DNA of 56,873 nucleotides. Source: RGIG6353 sp045660745 (GTDB lineage: Bacteria > Bacillota > Clostridia > Oscillospirales > SIG627). Positions 42,531 through 50,119 of this stretch are shown here, one piece after another (the stretch's first letter is position 1; each line of letters opens with the position of its first letter). A program made the translations under genes and the position numbers. The stretch spans positions 1 to 56,873 of the forward strand of contig JAZREJ010000027.1 of the NCBI GenBank assembly GCA_045660745.1, written 5' to 3'. The notes below the pieces were generated by a model, which was not told the origin of the DNA, made no database searches, and was given only the letters and a program-made list of their open reading frames with translations.

Positions 42531-42640
42531 GGTCGCTCGTTGGTCGGTTGTTGGTCGCTTGTTGGTCGCTTGTTGGTCGGTTGTTGGTCGGTTGTTGGTC
42601 GCTTGCTCGTCGCTTGCTCGTCGCTTGCTCGTCGGTTGTC
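42531..42640. repeat. Ten-copy 11-bp tandem repeat
   Basis: Ten head-to-tail units of GGTCGSTTGTT, with GGTCGCTTGTT and GGTCGGTTGTT as the commonest forms; the last copies drift to CGTCGCTTGCT and CGTCGGTTGTC. Unit boundaries are every 11 bases from 42531. An AT repeat of TATTAT type immediately precedes it. Because 11 is not a multiple of three, any reading frame through it cycles, so it is not a protein repeat. Confidence 0.95.
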
Positions 42641-43071
42641 TGCCCCTCAAGTACTCCACAAGAGCCTTTTTAAGGCTATTTTACAGCACTTTCCCCACCT
42701 GATTTTGACTGCCATATTGTTGGTCGTTTTTTGGCTATTGAGCGATCGTCTGCTTTTCGGGTGACAGCTTTGACCTGTTACATCACGGGCTGTGTGCCCA
42801 TAAATCAGAATAATTAGATCATAAAACAAAATCGCAAGACTGACGACCACTTATCGGTTTCAGAGTGGAATTTTCGCCCCCTGTTGACGTTACATCCCCT
42901 TGTAATACGCCAAGTCTCGCTCCAAGATTATTGTACCACAAAACGCTTCTTTCCGCAATGACAACCTTGCGACACAGCATGACAAGAAAGCGTGAACGTC
43001 GCTTTTTGCAATATGCCGATTTTTCAAGACTCCATAAAGTAAAAAAGCACTTTGAATATGGCATTTTTCCA

Positions 43072-43100
43072 TTGACTATTTTAATTCGATGTGTTACAAT
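43072..43100 (+). promoter_or_regulatory. Promoter of ceramidase-like copies 2-4
   Basis: TTGACT (43072-43077), 17-base spacer, TACAAT (43095-43100), 41 bases before the start of copy 2, which has GAGG upstream. Confidence 0.75.
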
Positions 43101-43141
43101 CAAGTAATCTAAAATACTATTCTTCATATAGAGGATTCATT

Positions 43142-44443
43142 ATGCTTAAAGCAGGTTTTTCAAGACTTGATATAACTCCGCCTCTCGGAGCATATCTTAT
43201 CGGATACTATGGCGAAAGATTTGCAAAAGGGGTACTCGACCCATTGGAGATGAGTGCTCTTGCTCTGTCGGATGACAAGAAGACAGTTCTTCTCATCGCC
43301 TCAGATCTTGAAGGGATCCGCATGGGATATGCCAATAGGATCAGGTATAGGATAAGCAAAAAAACGGGGATTCCCACCGACTGCATTTTCATAAGCGCCA
43401 TGCATCAGCACACCTCCGTCGGACTTGCGGATACGGATGCGCAGGGGCGCCGCAACAAGACTGTTGACGACACAGCCTACATGGATATACTCATGCGACG
43501 CTTCGAGGACGTTTGTGTCATGGCACTTGACGATATGAGTGACGCTGAGTGGGGCTATGCCGAAAAGGAAACAAGCGAGCAGATAGCCTTCGTCAGACGC
43601 TATCTTTTAAATGACGGACGGGTAAGGACAAACCCAAACGGCGAGGAGGACAAGATAATCGGTCCGACAGAGCCGCCCGACAACACGGTAAGACTAATAA
43701 AGTTCACGCGTGAGGGCAAGAAGGATATTGCCTTTATAAATTTCCAGACACACCCCGACGTTATCGGAGGGGAAATGATTTCGGCAGACTGGCCGGGATT
43801 TGCAAGACGGCTTTTTGAAAAGAAGAACGAAAACGCCCTTGCCTTCCTTATGATAGGCTTTCAGGGGGATTCAAACCACGCAAACTTTATGGGAGAGCGA
43901 AAGAGAGGCTACTCTCACAGCCGTCACATGGGTGACGTGATTTCGGACACCGCAACGTCTCTTATGAGCAGTACTCAGGATGCGGGAGAATTTACCCTGT
44001 CCTGCAAAACAGACCTTGTCTACAACGAGACATCTCGTGACAAGGAGGAATACTACGATGAGTGTCTTGAGCTTTGCAGAAGCTTTGAGCGGGACGGAAA
44101 GCCCACGAAAACCGCATCGGGCATTTCCTACGTTGAGGCTTACAGAATCGTGCGGCTCAAGGAGTCCGAAGAGATTTATCAAAAATTTCCCGTGTCTGTT
44201 ATCAATATGGGTAATATTTCCCTTGTTTGTGCGGGCTGTCAGCCGTTTACGAATTATGCCGCGTCAATAAGAAAGGCACACCCCGACAAAGTGATATTGA
44301 CTTCAAGTCTCACCAACGGAAACGAATCCTACGTTCCGACAAAAATCGCCTTTACCCAAGGAGGGTATGAGGTTGTTGCTTGTACCTACACACAAAGTGT
44401 TGCGGACGAGTTTCTCACAGTTGTTAATAAACTTTTAAAATAG
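43142..44443 (+). CDS. Neutral ceramidase-like protein, copy 2, altered metal ligand
   Basis: A 433-residue paralogue. His pair MHQHTSVG (88, 90), FQTHPDVIGGEMISADWPGFAR and SYVPTKIAFTQGGYEV are kept, but the segment that reads GGEPF in the other three copies is AGCQPF here, with Gln 367 (CAG at 44240-44242) in place of the expected Zn-ligand Glu. This may weaken or abolish catalysis. Together with copy 3 it shares YAEKETSEQ and RTNP(N/H)G(A/E)E segments absent from copies 1 and 4. First gene after the promoter at 43072; copy 3 starts 12 bases after its stop. Confidence 0.78.
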   Translation: MLKAGFSRLDITPPLGAYLIGYYGERFAKGVLDPLEMSALALSDDKKTVLLIASDLEGIRMGYANRIRYRISKKTGIPTDCIFISAMHQHTSVGLADTDAQGRRNKTVDDTAYMDILMRRFEDVCVMALDDMSDAEWGYAEKETSEQIAFVRRYLLNDGRVRTNPNGEEDKIIGPTEPPDNTVRLIKFTREGKKDIAFINFQTHPDVIGGEMISADWPGFARRLFEKKNENALAFLMIGFQGDSNHANFMGERKRGYSHSRHMGDVISDTATSLMSSTQDAGEFTLSCKTDLVYNETSRDKEEYYDECLELCRSFERDGKPTKTASGISYVEAYRIVRLKESEEIYQKFPVSVINMGNISLVCAGCQPFTNYAASIRKAHPDKVILTSSLTNGNESYVPTKIAFTQGGYEVVACTYTQSVADEFLTVVNKLLK

Positions 44444-44455
44444 AGAGGTAATGAT

Positions 44456-45766
44456 ATGTTAAAAGTCGGTTTTTCAAGAGTTGACGTTACCCCACCACTT
44501 GGCTCATTTCTTGCAGGATATTATGAAGTCAGACGCGCTAAGGGCATTCTTGACCCCATCGAAATAAACACGCTTGCCGTATCGGACGGTGTATCGACAA
44601 TCGTAATTCTCGCTTGTGATTTTGAAGCAATACACACAAATTACGCCGACATTGTACGAAAGAAAATATCCGAGAAATGCGCTCTTCCTATCGAAAACAT
44701 TTTTCTGCACTCAATTCATCAGCACACCTCCATCGGACTGTTTGATTACAGCTCTCAGGGAATCCGAAATGATCTTGTAGACGATGCGGCGTATATGAAT
44801 TTACTTTACCGCAAATTTGAGAATTCCGCAGTGATGGCAATAGGCGACATGAGCGATGCGGAATGGAGCTACGCCGAAAAGGAAACGAGTGAACAGGTTT
44901 CCTTCATCCGCCGCTACATTATGACAAACGGAAAGGTAAGAACAAATCCCCACGGTGCTGAGGATCAGATAGTACGCCCCGCTGAGGAAGCAGACAACAC
45001 TGTAAGACTTATAAAAATTAAGCGCGAAGGCAAAAAGGATATTGCTTTTGTAAACTTTCAGACACATCCCGACATCATCGGAGGCGAAATGTTTTCAGCC
45101 GATTGGCCCGGGTTTGCAAGACGTTTCTTCGAAAAGGATAACGACGATGCTTTTTGTTTCCTTGTAAACGGATTTCAGGGGGACGTTAACCACGTAAACT
45201 TCATGGGTGAAAAGAAGAGATTCTACCCGAGAAGCGTTGAGATAGGACACATAATTGCAGATACCGCCACAGAACTTATGAAGATCACAAAGCCCATTGA
45301 CGGCGAAACTGAAATATTAGCAAAAGCCTCTATGGTATACAGCGAGACATCCCGCGACAAGGAGGAATTCTACGACGAATGCCTCGAGCTTTGTGAAAAA
45401 GTTGATGCAGGAGTAAATTGGCTCACTCTCAAAACCCCTTCCGGAATCGGATATCAGCAGGCTTTAAGGATCGTGGACATCAAAAAGAAATCCCCCATTT
45501 ATCAAAAGATTCCCGTAGCAGTAATTAATATAGGTAAAGTCGTGATTGCAGGACTCGGAGGTGAGCCTTTCACAAATTACGCAACCGCCGTAAGACATGC
45601 TAACCCCGAAAAAATCGTTTTCACAGCCTGTATCACAAACGGCTATCAGGGATATTACCCCACTAAGGTGGCATTTGAGCAAGGCGGATACGAGGTTGTC
45701 ACATCGGTATTCAAGGATTGCGTTGAAGAAGAATGTGTCAAAGAGATAAACAAGCTTATAAAATGA
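44456..45766 (+). CDS. Neutral ceramidase-like protein, copy 3
   Basis: A 436-residue paralogue closest to copy 2. Metal-site segments are IHQHTSIG, FQTHPDIIGGEMFSADWPGFAR, GGEPFTNY (Glu present) and GYYPTKVAFEQGGYEV. The catalytic-loop counterpart is GFQGDVNH, with no Ser. No signal peptide. GAGG precedes the ATG and the gaps on both sides are 12-13 bases, so it is the middle gene of a three-gene operon. Confidence 0.78.
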   Translation: MLKVGFSRVDVTPPLGSFLAGYYEVRRAKGILDPIEINTLAVSDGVSTIVILACDFEAIHTNYADIVRKKISEKCALPIENIFLHSIHQHTSIGLFDYSSQGIRNDLVDDAAYMNLLYRKFENSAVMAIGDMSDAEWSYAEKETSEQVSFIRRYIMTNGKVRTNPHGAEDQIVRPAEEADNTVRLIKIKREGKKDIAFVNFQTHPDIIGGEMFSADWPGFARRFFEKDNDDAFCFLVNGFQGDVNHVNFMGEKKRFYPRSVEIGHIIADTATELMKITKPIDGETEILAKASMVYSETSRDKEEFYDECLELCEKVDAGVNWLTLKTPSGIGYQQALRIVDIKKKSPIYQKIPVAVINIGKVVIAGLGGEPFTNYATAVRHANPEKIVFTACITNGYQGYYPTKVAFEQGGYEVVTSVFKDCVEEECVKEINKLIK

Positions 45767-45779
45767 AGAGGTACAAATA

Positions 45780-47054
45780 ATGTTAAAAGCAGGTTTTTCA
45801 AGAGTTGACGTCACTCCTCCCCTCGGCACAAGCCTTGAGGGATATTTTCAAGAGCGTCACGCAGTGGGAATTCTTGACCCGCTCTATCTAAATGCAGTTG
45901 CAATTTCCGTAAACGATAACACCGTTGTCATTATCACCGCTGACTTTGAAATGCTTAATAAAAAGTATGCCGACAAGATTCGTGCGACAATAAGTGAGCG
46001 TGTAAAGCTCCCCGTCGACAACATCATGATATGCACCCTTCATCCGCACACCTCCATTGCGATAAGAGATACGAAGAATAACAACGTAATGGAAGATAAA
46101 AGCTATCTTGAACTGTTATGGCGAAAATTCTCGGACGTTGCCGAGATGGCAATAAACGATTTGAGCGAAGCGAAGCTTTACTACGGCATTAAAGAAACCG
46201 ACGTTAAGCTTTCCTTTATCCGCCGTTACCTTTTGAAGGACGGCACTTATATGACAAACCCGTTTTCAAGACTTGCTGACGTTGTGCGTACTGTAAGAGA
46301 CGCTGACAACAACGTGAGACTTTTACGTTTTAAGAGAGACGAAAAAAACGATATTGCACTTGTAAACTTCTCCACTCACCCCGACGTTATAGGCGGAAGC
46401 CAATATTCGGCGGACTGGCCGGGATTCACCAGGCGATTTGTTGAACGTGATCTTGAAAACGTGTCCTGTCTTCTCATAAACGGAGTTCAGGGAGACGCAA
46501 ATCACTACGATTTTACATCCGAGCTTAAATCAGGATACTCTCATTCCGAGTTTATGGGAAGAACCATTGCAAATACCGTTATAAAGCTTTGGGATAATCT
46601 CACTCCCGAAGTCCCCGACAAGCTTTCCTGTGGGTATGAGGTTGTTTACAACAAGACCCGCACTGACGGACTTGATGACTATGACGAAGCACTGAAAATC
46701 AGTCAGGATCCCGACAAAGGCAAATATACAGGCGCTGAGCTTGGGAATTCATCGAGAATACTGAAGCTCCGACAGGCACCGATATTCCAGACAATTCCCG
46801 TAACGGCTATAAACCTTGGAAAAATAGGATTTGTGGGACTTGGCGGTGAGCCCTTCACACAGTACGGTGATGACCTTCGAGCTGCCGCTCCCGACAGATT
46901 TATCATCGCTTCCTGCTGTACAAACGGAGGCGAGGGCTATCTGCCTACAACAGAGGCTTTTAAAGAAGGCGGCTATGAAGCAAGTTCTTCGCCTTTTTCT
47001 CCCGATATAGAAGAACAGTGTATCAATGCAGCAACAGCGCTTTTGAATAAATGA
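45780..47054 (+). CDS. Neutral ceramidase-like protein, copy 4
   Basis: A 424-residue paralogue closest to copy 1: both share GGEGYLPT-EAF-EGGYEA-SSPFSP at the end and NKTRTDG in the middle. Metal segments are LHPHTSIA, FSTHPDVIGGSQYSADWPGFTR, GGEPFTQY (Glu present) and YLPTTEAF. The catalytic-loop counterpart is GVQGDANH, again without Ser. GAGG lies before the ATG. The IS200-type element begins immediately after its stop and may have displaced the native terminator. Confidence 0.78.
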   Translation: MLKAGFSRVDVTPPLGTSLEGYFQERHAVGILDPLYLNAVAISVNDNTVVIITADFEMLNKKYADKIRATISERVKLPVDNIMICTLHPHTSIAIRDTKNNNVMEDKSYLELLWRKFSDVAEMAINDLSEAKLYYGIKETDVKLSFIRRYLLKDGTYMTNPFSRLADVVRTVRDADNNVRLLRFKRDEKNDIALVNFSTHPDVIGGSQYSADWPGFTRRFVERDLENVSCLLINGVQGDANHYDFTSELKSGYSHSEFMGRTIANTVIKLWDNLTPEVPDKLSCGYEVVYNKTRTDGLDDYDEALKISQDPDKGKYTGAELGNSSRILKLRQAPIFQTIPVTAINLGKIGFVGLGGEPFTQYGDDLRAAAPDRFIIASCCTNGGEGYLPTTEAFKEGGYEASSSPFSPDIEEQCINAATALLNK

Positions 47055-47164
47055 GTCATGACCACCAGCCGTGCTGGTGGCATGCACTGCCCCCTTAGGG
47101 CATAAAACCGGCTGAGCCTATAGGCTCATCGAAAGATTTGCCAACCGCAACACTTTCACCGGCT

Positions 47165-47178
47165 GCCCCTAAAGGGGC
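47165..47178 (+). terminator. Terminator at the tnpA-distal end of the IS200-type element
   Basis: GCCCCT (47165-47170) / AGGGGC (47173-47178) with a two-base loop, followed by TTTTTATT on the plus strand. It would stop read-through from the ceramidase-like operon into the element. Confidence 0.6.
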
Positions 47179-47181
47179 TTT

Positions 47182-47658
47182 TTATTTGCCTTCTTTTACC
47201 TGCTGACCCGTAAACGGGTCAATGTACTCTACCATTGACATTTGGTCATAAGATATATCTTCTTGCAATTGGTTTCTGATATATTCTGCAATTTGCTTTT
47301 TGTTTCGTCCTACACTATCTACATAATATCCTCTACACCAAAAATGTCTGTTTCCGTATTTGTATTTCATATTTGCATACTTTTCGAATATCATTAAACT
47401 ACTTTTCCCTTTTAGATATCCTACTATTTGTGCTACACTATACTTTGGCGGTATCGACACGAGCATGTGTATGTGATCTTTACATGCTTCTGCCTCCAAT
47501 ATCTCTACCTGTTTGTATTCGCATAGCTTCCTTAACATTATTCCTATATCTGCTTTGATTTTTCCATATATCACTTGTCGGCGATATTTTGGTGCAAATA
47601 CTATGTGGTACTTGCAATTCCATTTTGTATGTGCTAAACTATCTGTATCGAGTTTCAT
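47182..47658 (-). CDS. tnpA: IS200-type transposase TnpA (Y1 HUH)
   Basis: A 158-residue Y1 transposase. The HUH motif is HIHML near residue 62, and the catalytic Tyr is in FWCRGYYVDSVGRNKKQIAEYIRNQ near 120. The protein opens LAHTKWNCKYHIVFAPKYRR as in IS200 relatives. AGGAGG lies before the ATG at 47658. It cuts and joins single-stranded DNA at the element ends. Full length for this group, so the element is probably active. Confidence 0.95.
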   Translation of the reverse strand: MKLDTDSLAHTKWNCKYHIVFAPKYRRQVIYGKIKADIGIMLRKLCEYKQVEILEAEACKDHIHMLVSIPPKYSVAQIVGYLKGKSSLMIFEKYANMKYKYGNRHFWCRGYYVDSVGRNKKQIAEYIRNQLQEDISYDQMSMVEYIDPFTGQQVKEGK

Positions 47659-47794
47659 TACTTGATTCCTCCTTCGTTTTTGTTGTGGTTGGCAAACCCG
47701 CTTCAATTATATACGAAGGAGGATATTTTTTCTACTCATAGCTAAAGCTTTTTGGAACCACCAGCATTGCTGGTGGTATTCTTGTTACACAATT

Positions 47795-47830
47795 AAAGCA
47801 CTTATGAGCGAAAAAACTCATAAGTGCTTT
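47795..47830. terminator. Intrinsic terminator after the PIG-L gene
   Basis: 14-bp stem AAAGCACTTATGAG (47795-47808) / CTCATAAGTGCTTT (47817-47830) with an A-rich loop. On the minus strand it ends the PIG-L transcript. Confidence 0.8.
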
Positions 47831-47834
47831 TCTT

Positions 47835-48707
47835 TTAAAACGGAAAAAGCTCCTTTTTCATGTCTTCGGTAAGACGCGCTCCGTATTCCGAGCACATGAA
47901 GACTTCTGCGAAGGTGAAATCTCGACCTCTCTCTCCGTAGCGTTCAACAAGCTTTTCCTCATAGAATGCCGCCGCCTTATGTTCCCGCAATTCGTTTACG
48001 CTGTTAGCGGTGGGAACGTTAAATTCTGATGCTGTAAGCTTTCTGTCACGAGGCGCTCTCGGGCATCTGAGCCACTCGCGACGAGCGTTTTTATCAAGAG
48101 GAACTTCGTCAATACCACCTTTTGTAAACGGGAGCCATTCATACATCTGAGATTCGTGACAATCGTACATTTCATATTTTTTGTCAATTATATCATCGGT
48201 TCCGATTACAACGTCGGGTACGAAAGGAGGATTTGAAAATATATCATATGTAAACATTATAACAGGACATGACTTGAGAGCCGGAACCTCGGGACAGAAA
48301 TTCGGCACTATTAAAAGATATGATGCATCCTGCACAAGAAGTGCCACCGCTCTGTGGTCAGCGTGGTAGTCAACGGTTCTGTGAGTGAAGATAATGTCGG
48401 GGGCATACTCTCTTATATATCTTGTGATGCGCTTACGCATTTCAAGAGTTGCTTCCACCTCACAGTCATTGATATCAAGCCACACATCATATTTGATTCC
48501 AAAGCGTTTTTCTATTTCCCGTGTTTCACGGTAACGTCTGTCGCGTATCTCGTCGGGAGACATTGCATGATGCCCTCCGTTTCCGTTACAAACGGAAAGG
48601 AACCTCACCTCGTGTCCCGCCTCAACATACTTAAGTGCTGTCGCGCCGGAACGTATTTCGTTATCGTCAGGATGTGCTGATAGCATAAGCACCTTTAATT
48701 TCTTCAT
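47835..48707 (-). CDS. PIG-L (LmbE) family deacetylase
   Basis: A 290-residue Zn-dependent deacetylase. The metal motif SAHPDDNEIRSG near residue 10 and DIIFTHRTVDYHADHRAVALLVQDA near 105 are characteristic. The family removes N-acetyl groups from amino sugars or their conjugates. AAGGAG precedes the ATG. It lies 50 bases after the THEP1/MobA gene on the same strand and could be the last gene of the molybdenum operon. It could equally serve the amino-sugar or acyl-amide theme of the neighbouring ceramidase-like cluster. Confidence 0.88.
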   Translation of the reverse strand: MKKLKVLMLSAHPDDNEIRSGATALKYVEAGHEVRFLSVCNGNGGHHAMSPDEIRDRRYRETREIEKRFGIKYDVWLDINDCEVEATLEMRKRITRYIREYAPDIIFTHRTVDYHADHRAVALLVQDASYLLIVPNFCPEVPALKSCPVIMFTYDIFSNPPFVPDVVIGTDDIIDKKYEMYDCHESQMYEWLPFTKGGIDEVPLDKNARREWLRCPRAPRDRKLTASEFNVPTANSVNELREHKAAAFYEEKLVERYGERGRDFTFAEVFMCSEYGARLTEDMKKELFPF

Positions 48708-48757
48708 ATAAACTCCTTTATTTTTATAATTTAATATTTACGTTTGATAAATTTTCA

Positions 48758-49846
48758 TTAACAATGAATTTTTTCAAGCCTTGCAAGGTCTTCAGGCGTG
48801 TCCACGTCCGAGATTTCGTATTCACACAAGGCATCAATAAATCGCACTTTATCGCGATTGCGTTTGATTACTGCTCCTCCACCCTCTCCGTCGGAGAGAT
48901 TTAAAAGAGAATCAAAGAACTCTTCGGGGAAAATCACAGGGGATGCCTCTTGTCCGTTATAGGACACACGCCATATTTTATCGGGACAATTTCTCCACGC
49001 AAGCACTAAAGACAGTACCGTCTCCTTTTTCAAAAGCACTTGATCGCCTTGTAAAAATATACACGCCGCAACGCTGTCGTGCGCTCCAAGACCGATTTTC
49101 ACCGTGTCGGAACGATACGGTAAAGAGTGCAAAATACAACGCACTCCGCTTTTTTCGCAGAATTGTGCGGTATCAACACTTCTTGTAACGGCAACGCTTT
49201 TATCAAAAAGGCTTGCTATGTCAAGCGCATTTTTTATTATGGGAGAGCCTTTAAAATTTGCAAGAAGCTTATTTGCGCCAAAACGTTTTCCCTCACCCGA
49301 TGCCATGACGACACAGCCTATCCCATCGAAAAGAGTATCAAGGTCAATAAAAAATACATCTTCTCTTAATTGAAGCTTTTTAAGATATGCACTGTCATGT
49401 CTTACGACTGCGGCAACCCGTTTTTTGTCAAAAAGCTCAGAGAGCTTATCCATATACAAGGGACAGGCTTCTTCGAGATATCCTATTTCATCAATTACGC
49501 ATAACTCGTTAACATCTTCAATACACGCGTTAAGCGACGGTATACCAAGAGTGAGAAAACCATCGGTGCAAGGCTTCATTTTTCGGCACTCTCCCTCTGA
49601 GGAAGCGTCGTATTCTCCTATAACAGCAATTTTCCCCGTGAAAATATCCTTTAAATAAACCGCTTTTCGAGTCTCGGCAAAGGTTGTTATTCCGAAGCCT
49701 GCATCGGGAAAAAGAGCTCTTAAAAGGGTAGACTTACCGACTCCGCGCGAGCCTGTTATAACGATGTGCTTTTTATCTGCTCTCCGAAAAGAATTCAAGA
49801 TACAGCTTGGAACAAGAATTTCTGCAAGCTTGCGTATATCCTTCAT
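48758..49846 (-). CDS. THEP1-like NTPase fused to MobA/MocA-like nucleotidyltransferase
   Basis: A 362-residue fusion. The N-terminal half is a P-loop NTPase of the THEP1 type: Walker A GSRGVGKST near residue 32 and ELCVIDEIGYLEEACPLYMDKL near 115. From about residue 185 a nucleotidyltransferase follows, with GCVVMASGEGKRFGANKLLANFKG and ACIFLQGDQVL, as in MobA/MocA enzymes that attach CMP or GMP to molybdenum cofactor. It would mature the hydroxylase encoded at 52984-56530. I start at ATG 49846, which overlaps the ModE gene by 74 bases; only a weak GAG lies upstream. Confidence 0.82.
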   Translation of the reverse strand: MKDIRKLAEILVPSCILNSFRRADKKHIVITGSRGVGKSTLLRALFPDAGFGITTFAETRKAVYLKDIFTGKIAVIGEYDASSEGECRKMKPCTDGFLTLGIPSLNACIEDVNELCVIDEIGYLEEACPLYMDKLSELFDKKRVAAVVRHDSAYLKKLQLREDVFFIDLDTLFDGIGCVVMASGEGKRFGANKLLANFKGSPIIKNALDIASLFDKSVAVTRSVDTAQFCEKSGVRCILHSLPYRSDTVKIGLGAHDSVAACIFLQGDQVLLKKETVLSLVLAWRNCPDKIWRVSYNGQEASPVIFPEEFFDSLLNLSDGEGGGAVIKRNRDKVRFIDALCEYEISDVDTPEDLARLEKIHC

Positions 49847-50114
49847 AAAGCTCAAGCCACTCCCTTCCCTCTTTTGTAAGTCGGCTTCCACCACCGTTTT
49901 TGCCACCCGCTTCACGCTCTGTGAGAGGAAATCCAAGTGCTTTTTCGGCATTCTTCAAAAGTCTTAACGCCTTTGTATACGCCATTCCCATTTTATCTGC
50001 CGAACGTCTGAGCGAGCCCGTTTCGTCTACTCCCGAAAGGAGCCGATACGGTCCTTCCCCAAAAAACTTCTCTCCTTCAGAGTCAACAAATACTATTTTG
50101 ACCAAAGCCTTCAT
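49773..50114 (-). CDS. Short ModE-type winged-helix regulator
   Basis: A 113-residue protein equal to the DNA-binding half of ModE: GPYRLLSGVDETGSLRRSADKMGMAYTKALRLLKNAEKALGFPLTEREAGGKNGGGSRLTKEG. The molybdate-binding MOP domains of full ModE are absent, so sensing must work otherwise, perhaps through a partner. AAGGAG precedes the ATG. It is encoded inside the transporter operon, five bases after the ATPase gene. A candidate ModE box lies at the operon promoter (52882-52907). Confidence 0.88.
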   Translation of the reverse strand: MKALVKIVFVDSEGEKFFGEGPYRLLSGVDETGSLRRSADKMGMAYTKALRLLKNAEKALGFPLTEREAGGKNGGGSRLTKEGREWLELYEGYTQACRNSCSKLYLEFFSESR

Positions 50115-50119
50115 TTTTC

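Larger units (their letters stand above)
42345..43141. other. 0.8-kb non-coding spacer within the ceramidase-like cluster
   Basis: This is the only gap above 300 bases. In order it holds the UUCG terminator, an AT microsatellite (about 42490-42530), ten 11-bp tandem repeats (42531-42640), about 430 bases with no supported gene (several short frames lack ribosome sites and family features), and the promoter at 43072-43100. Base composition differs from the genes around it. It may hold a remnant of a repeat or small mobile element. Confidence 0.7.
47055..47790 (-). mobile_element. IS200-type insertion sequence
   Basis: A single-gene element around tnpA. Subterminal hairpins CCACCAGC/GCTGGTGG occur at both ends (47062-47080 and 47758-47776), as in the IS200/IS605 family, where imperfect palindromes are bound by TnpA. 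A further hairpin GCCCCT/AGGGGC (47165-47178) followed by TTTTT on the plus strand would stop incoming transcription. Exact cleavage points cannot be set; the limits given are approximate. There is no tnpB. Confidence 0.8.

Noticed and set aside
42531..42640. Possible CRISPR-like array
   Set aside because: Units are 11 bases with no spacers between them, and no cas gene is present. It is a simple tandem repeat.
42434..42764. Two overlapping short frames reading repeated LVGRLLVACWS-type segments
   Set aside because: They only translate the 11-bp tandem repeat and the AT run before it, and have no ribosome site and no sensible protein character.
42819..43127. 102-codon frame on the minus strand in the spacer
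   Set aside because: It overlaps the promoter and leader of copy 2, has no recognisable family and no convincing ribosome site. It could be a remnant but is not supported as a gene.
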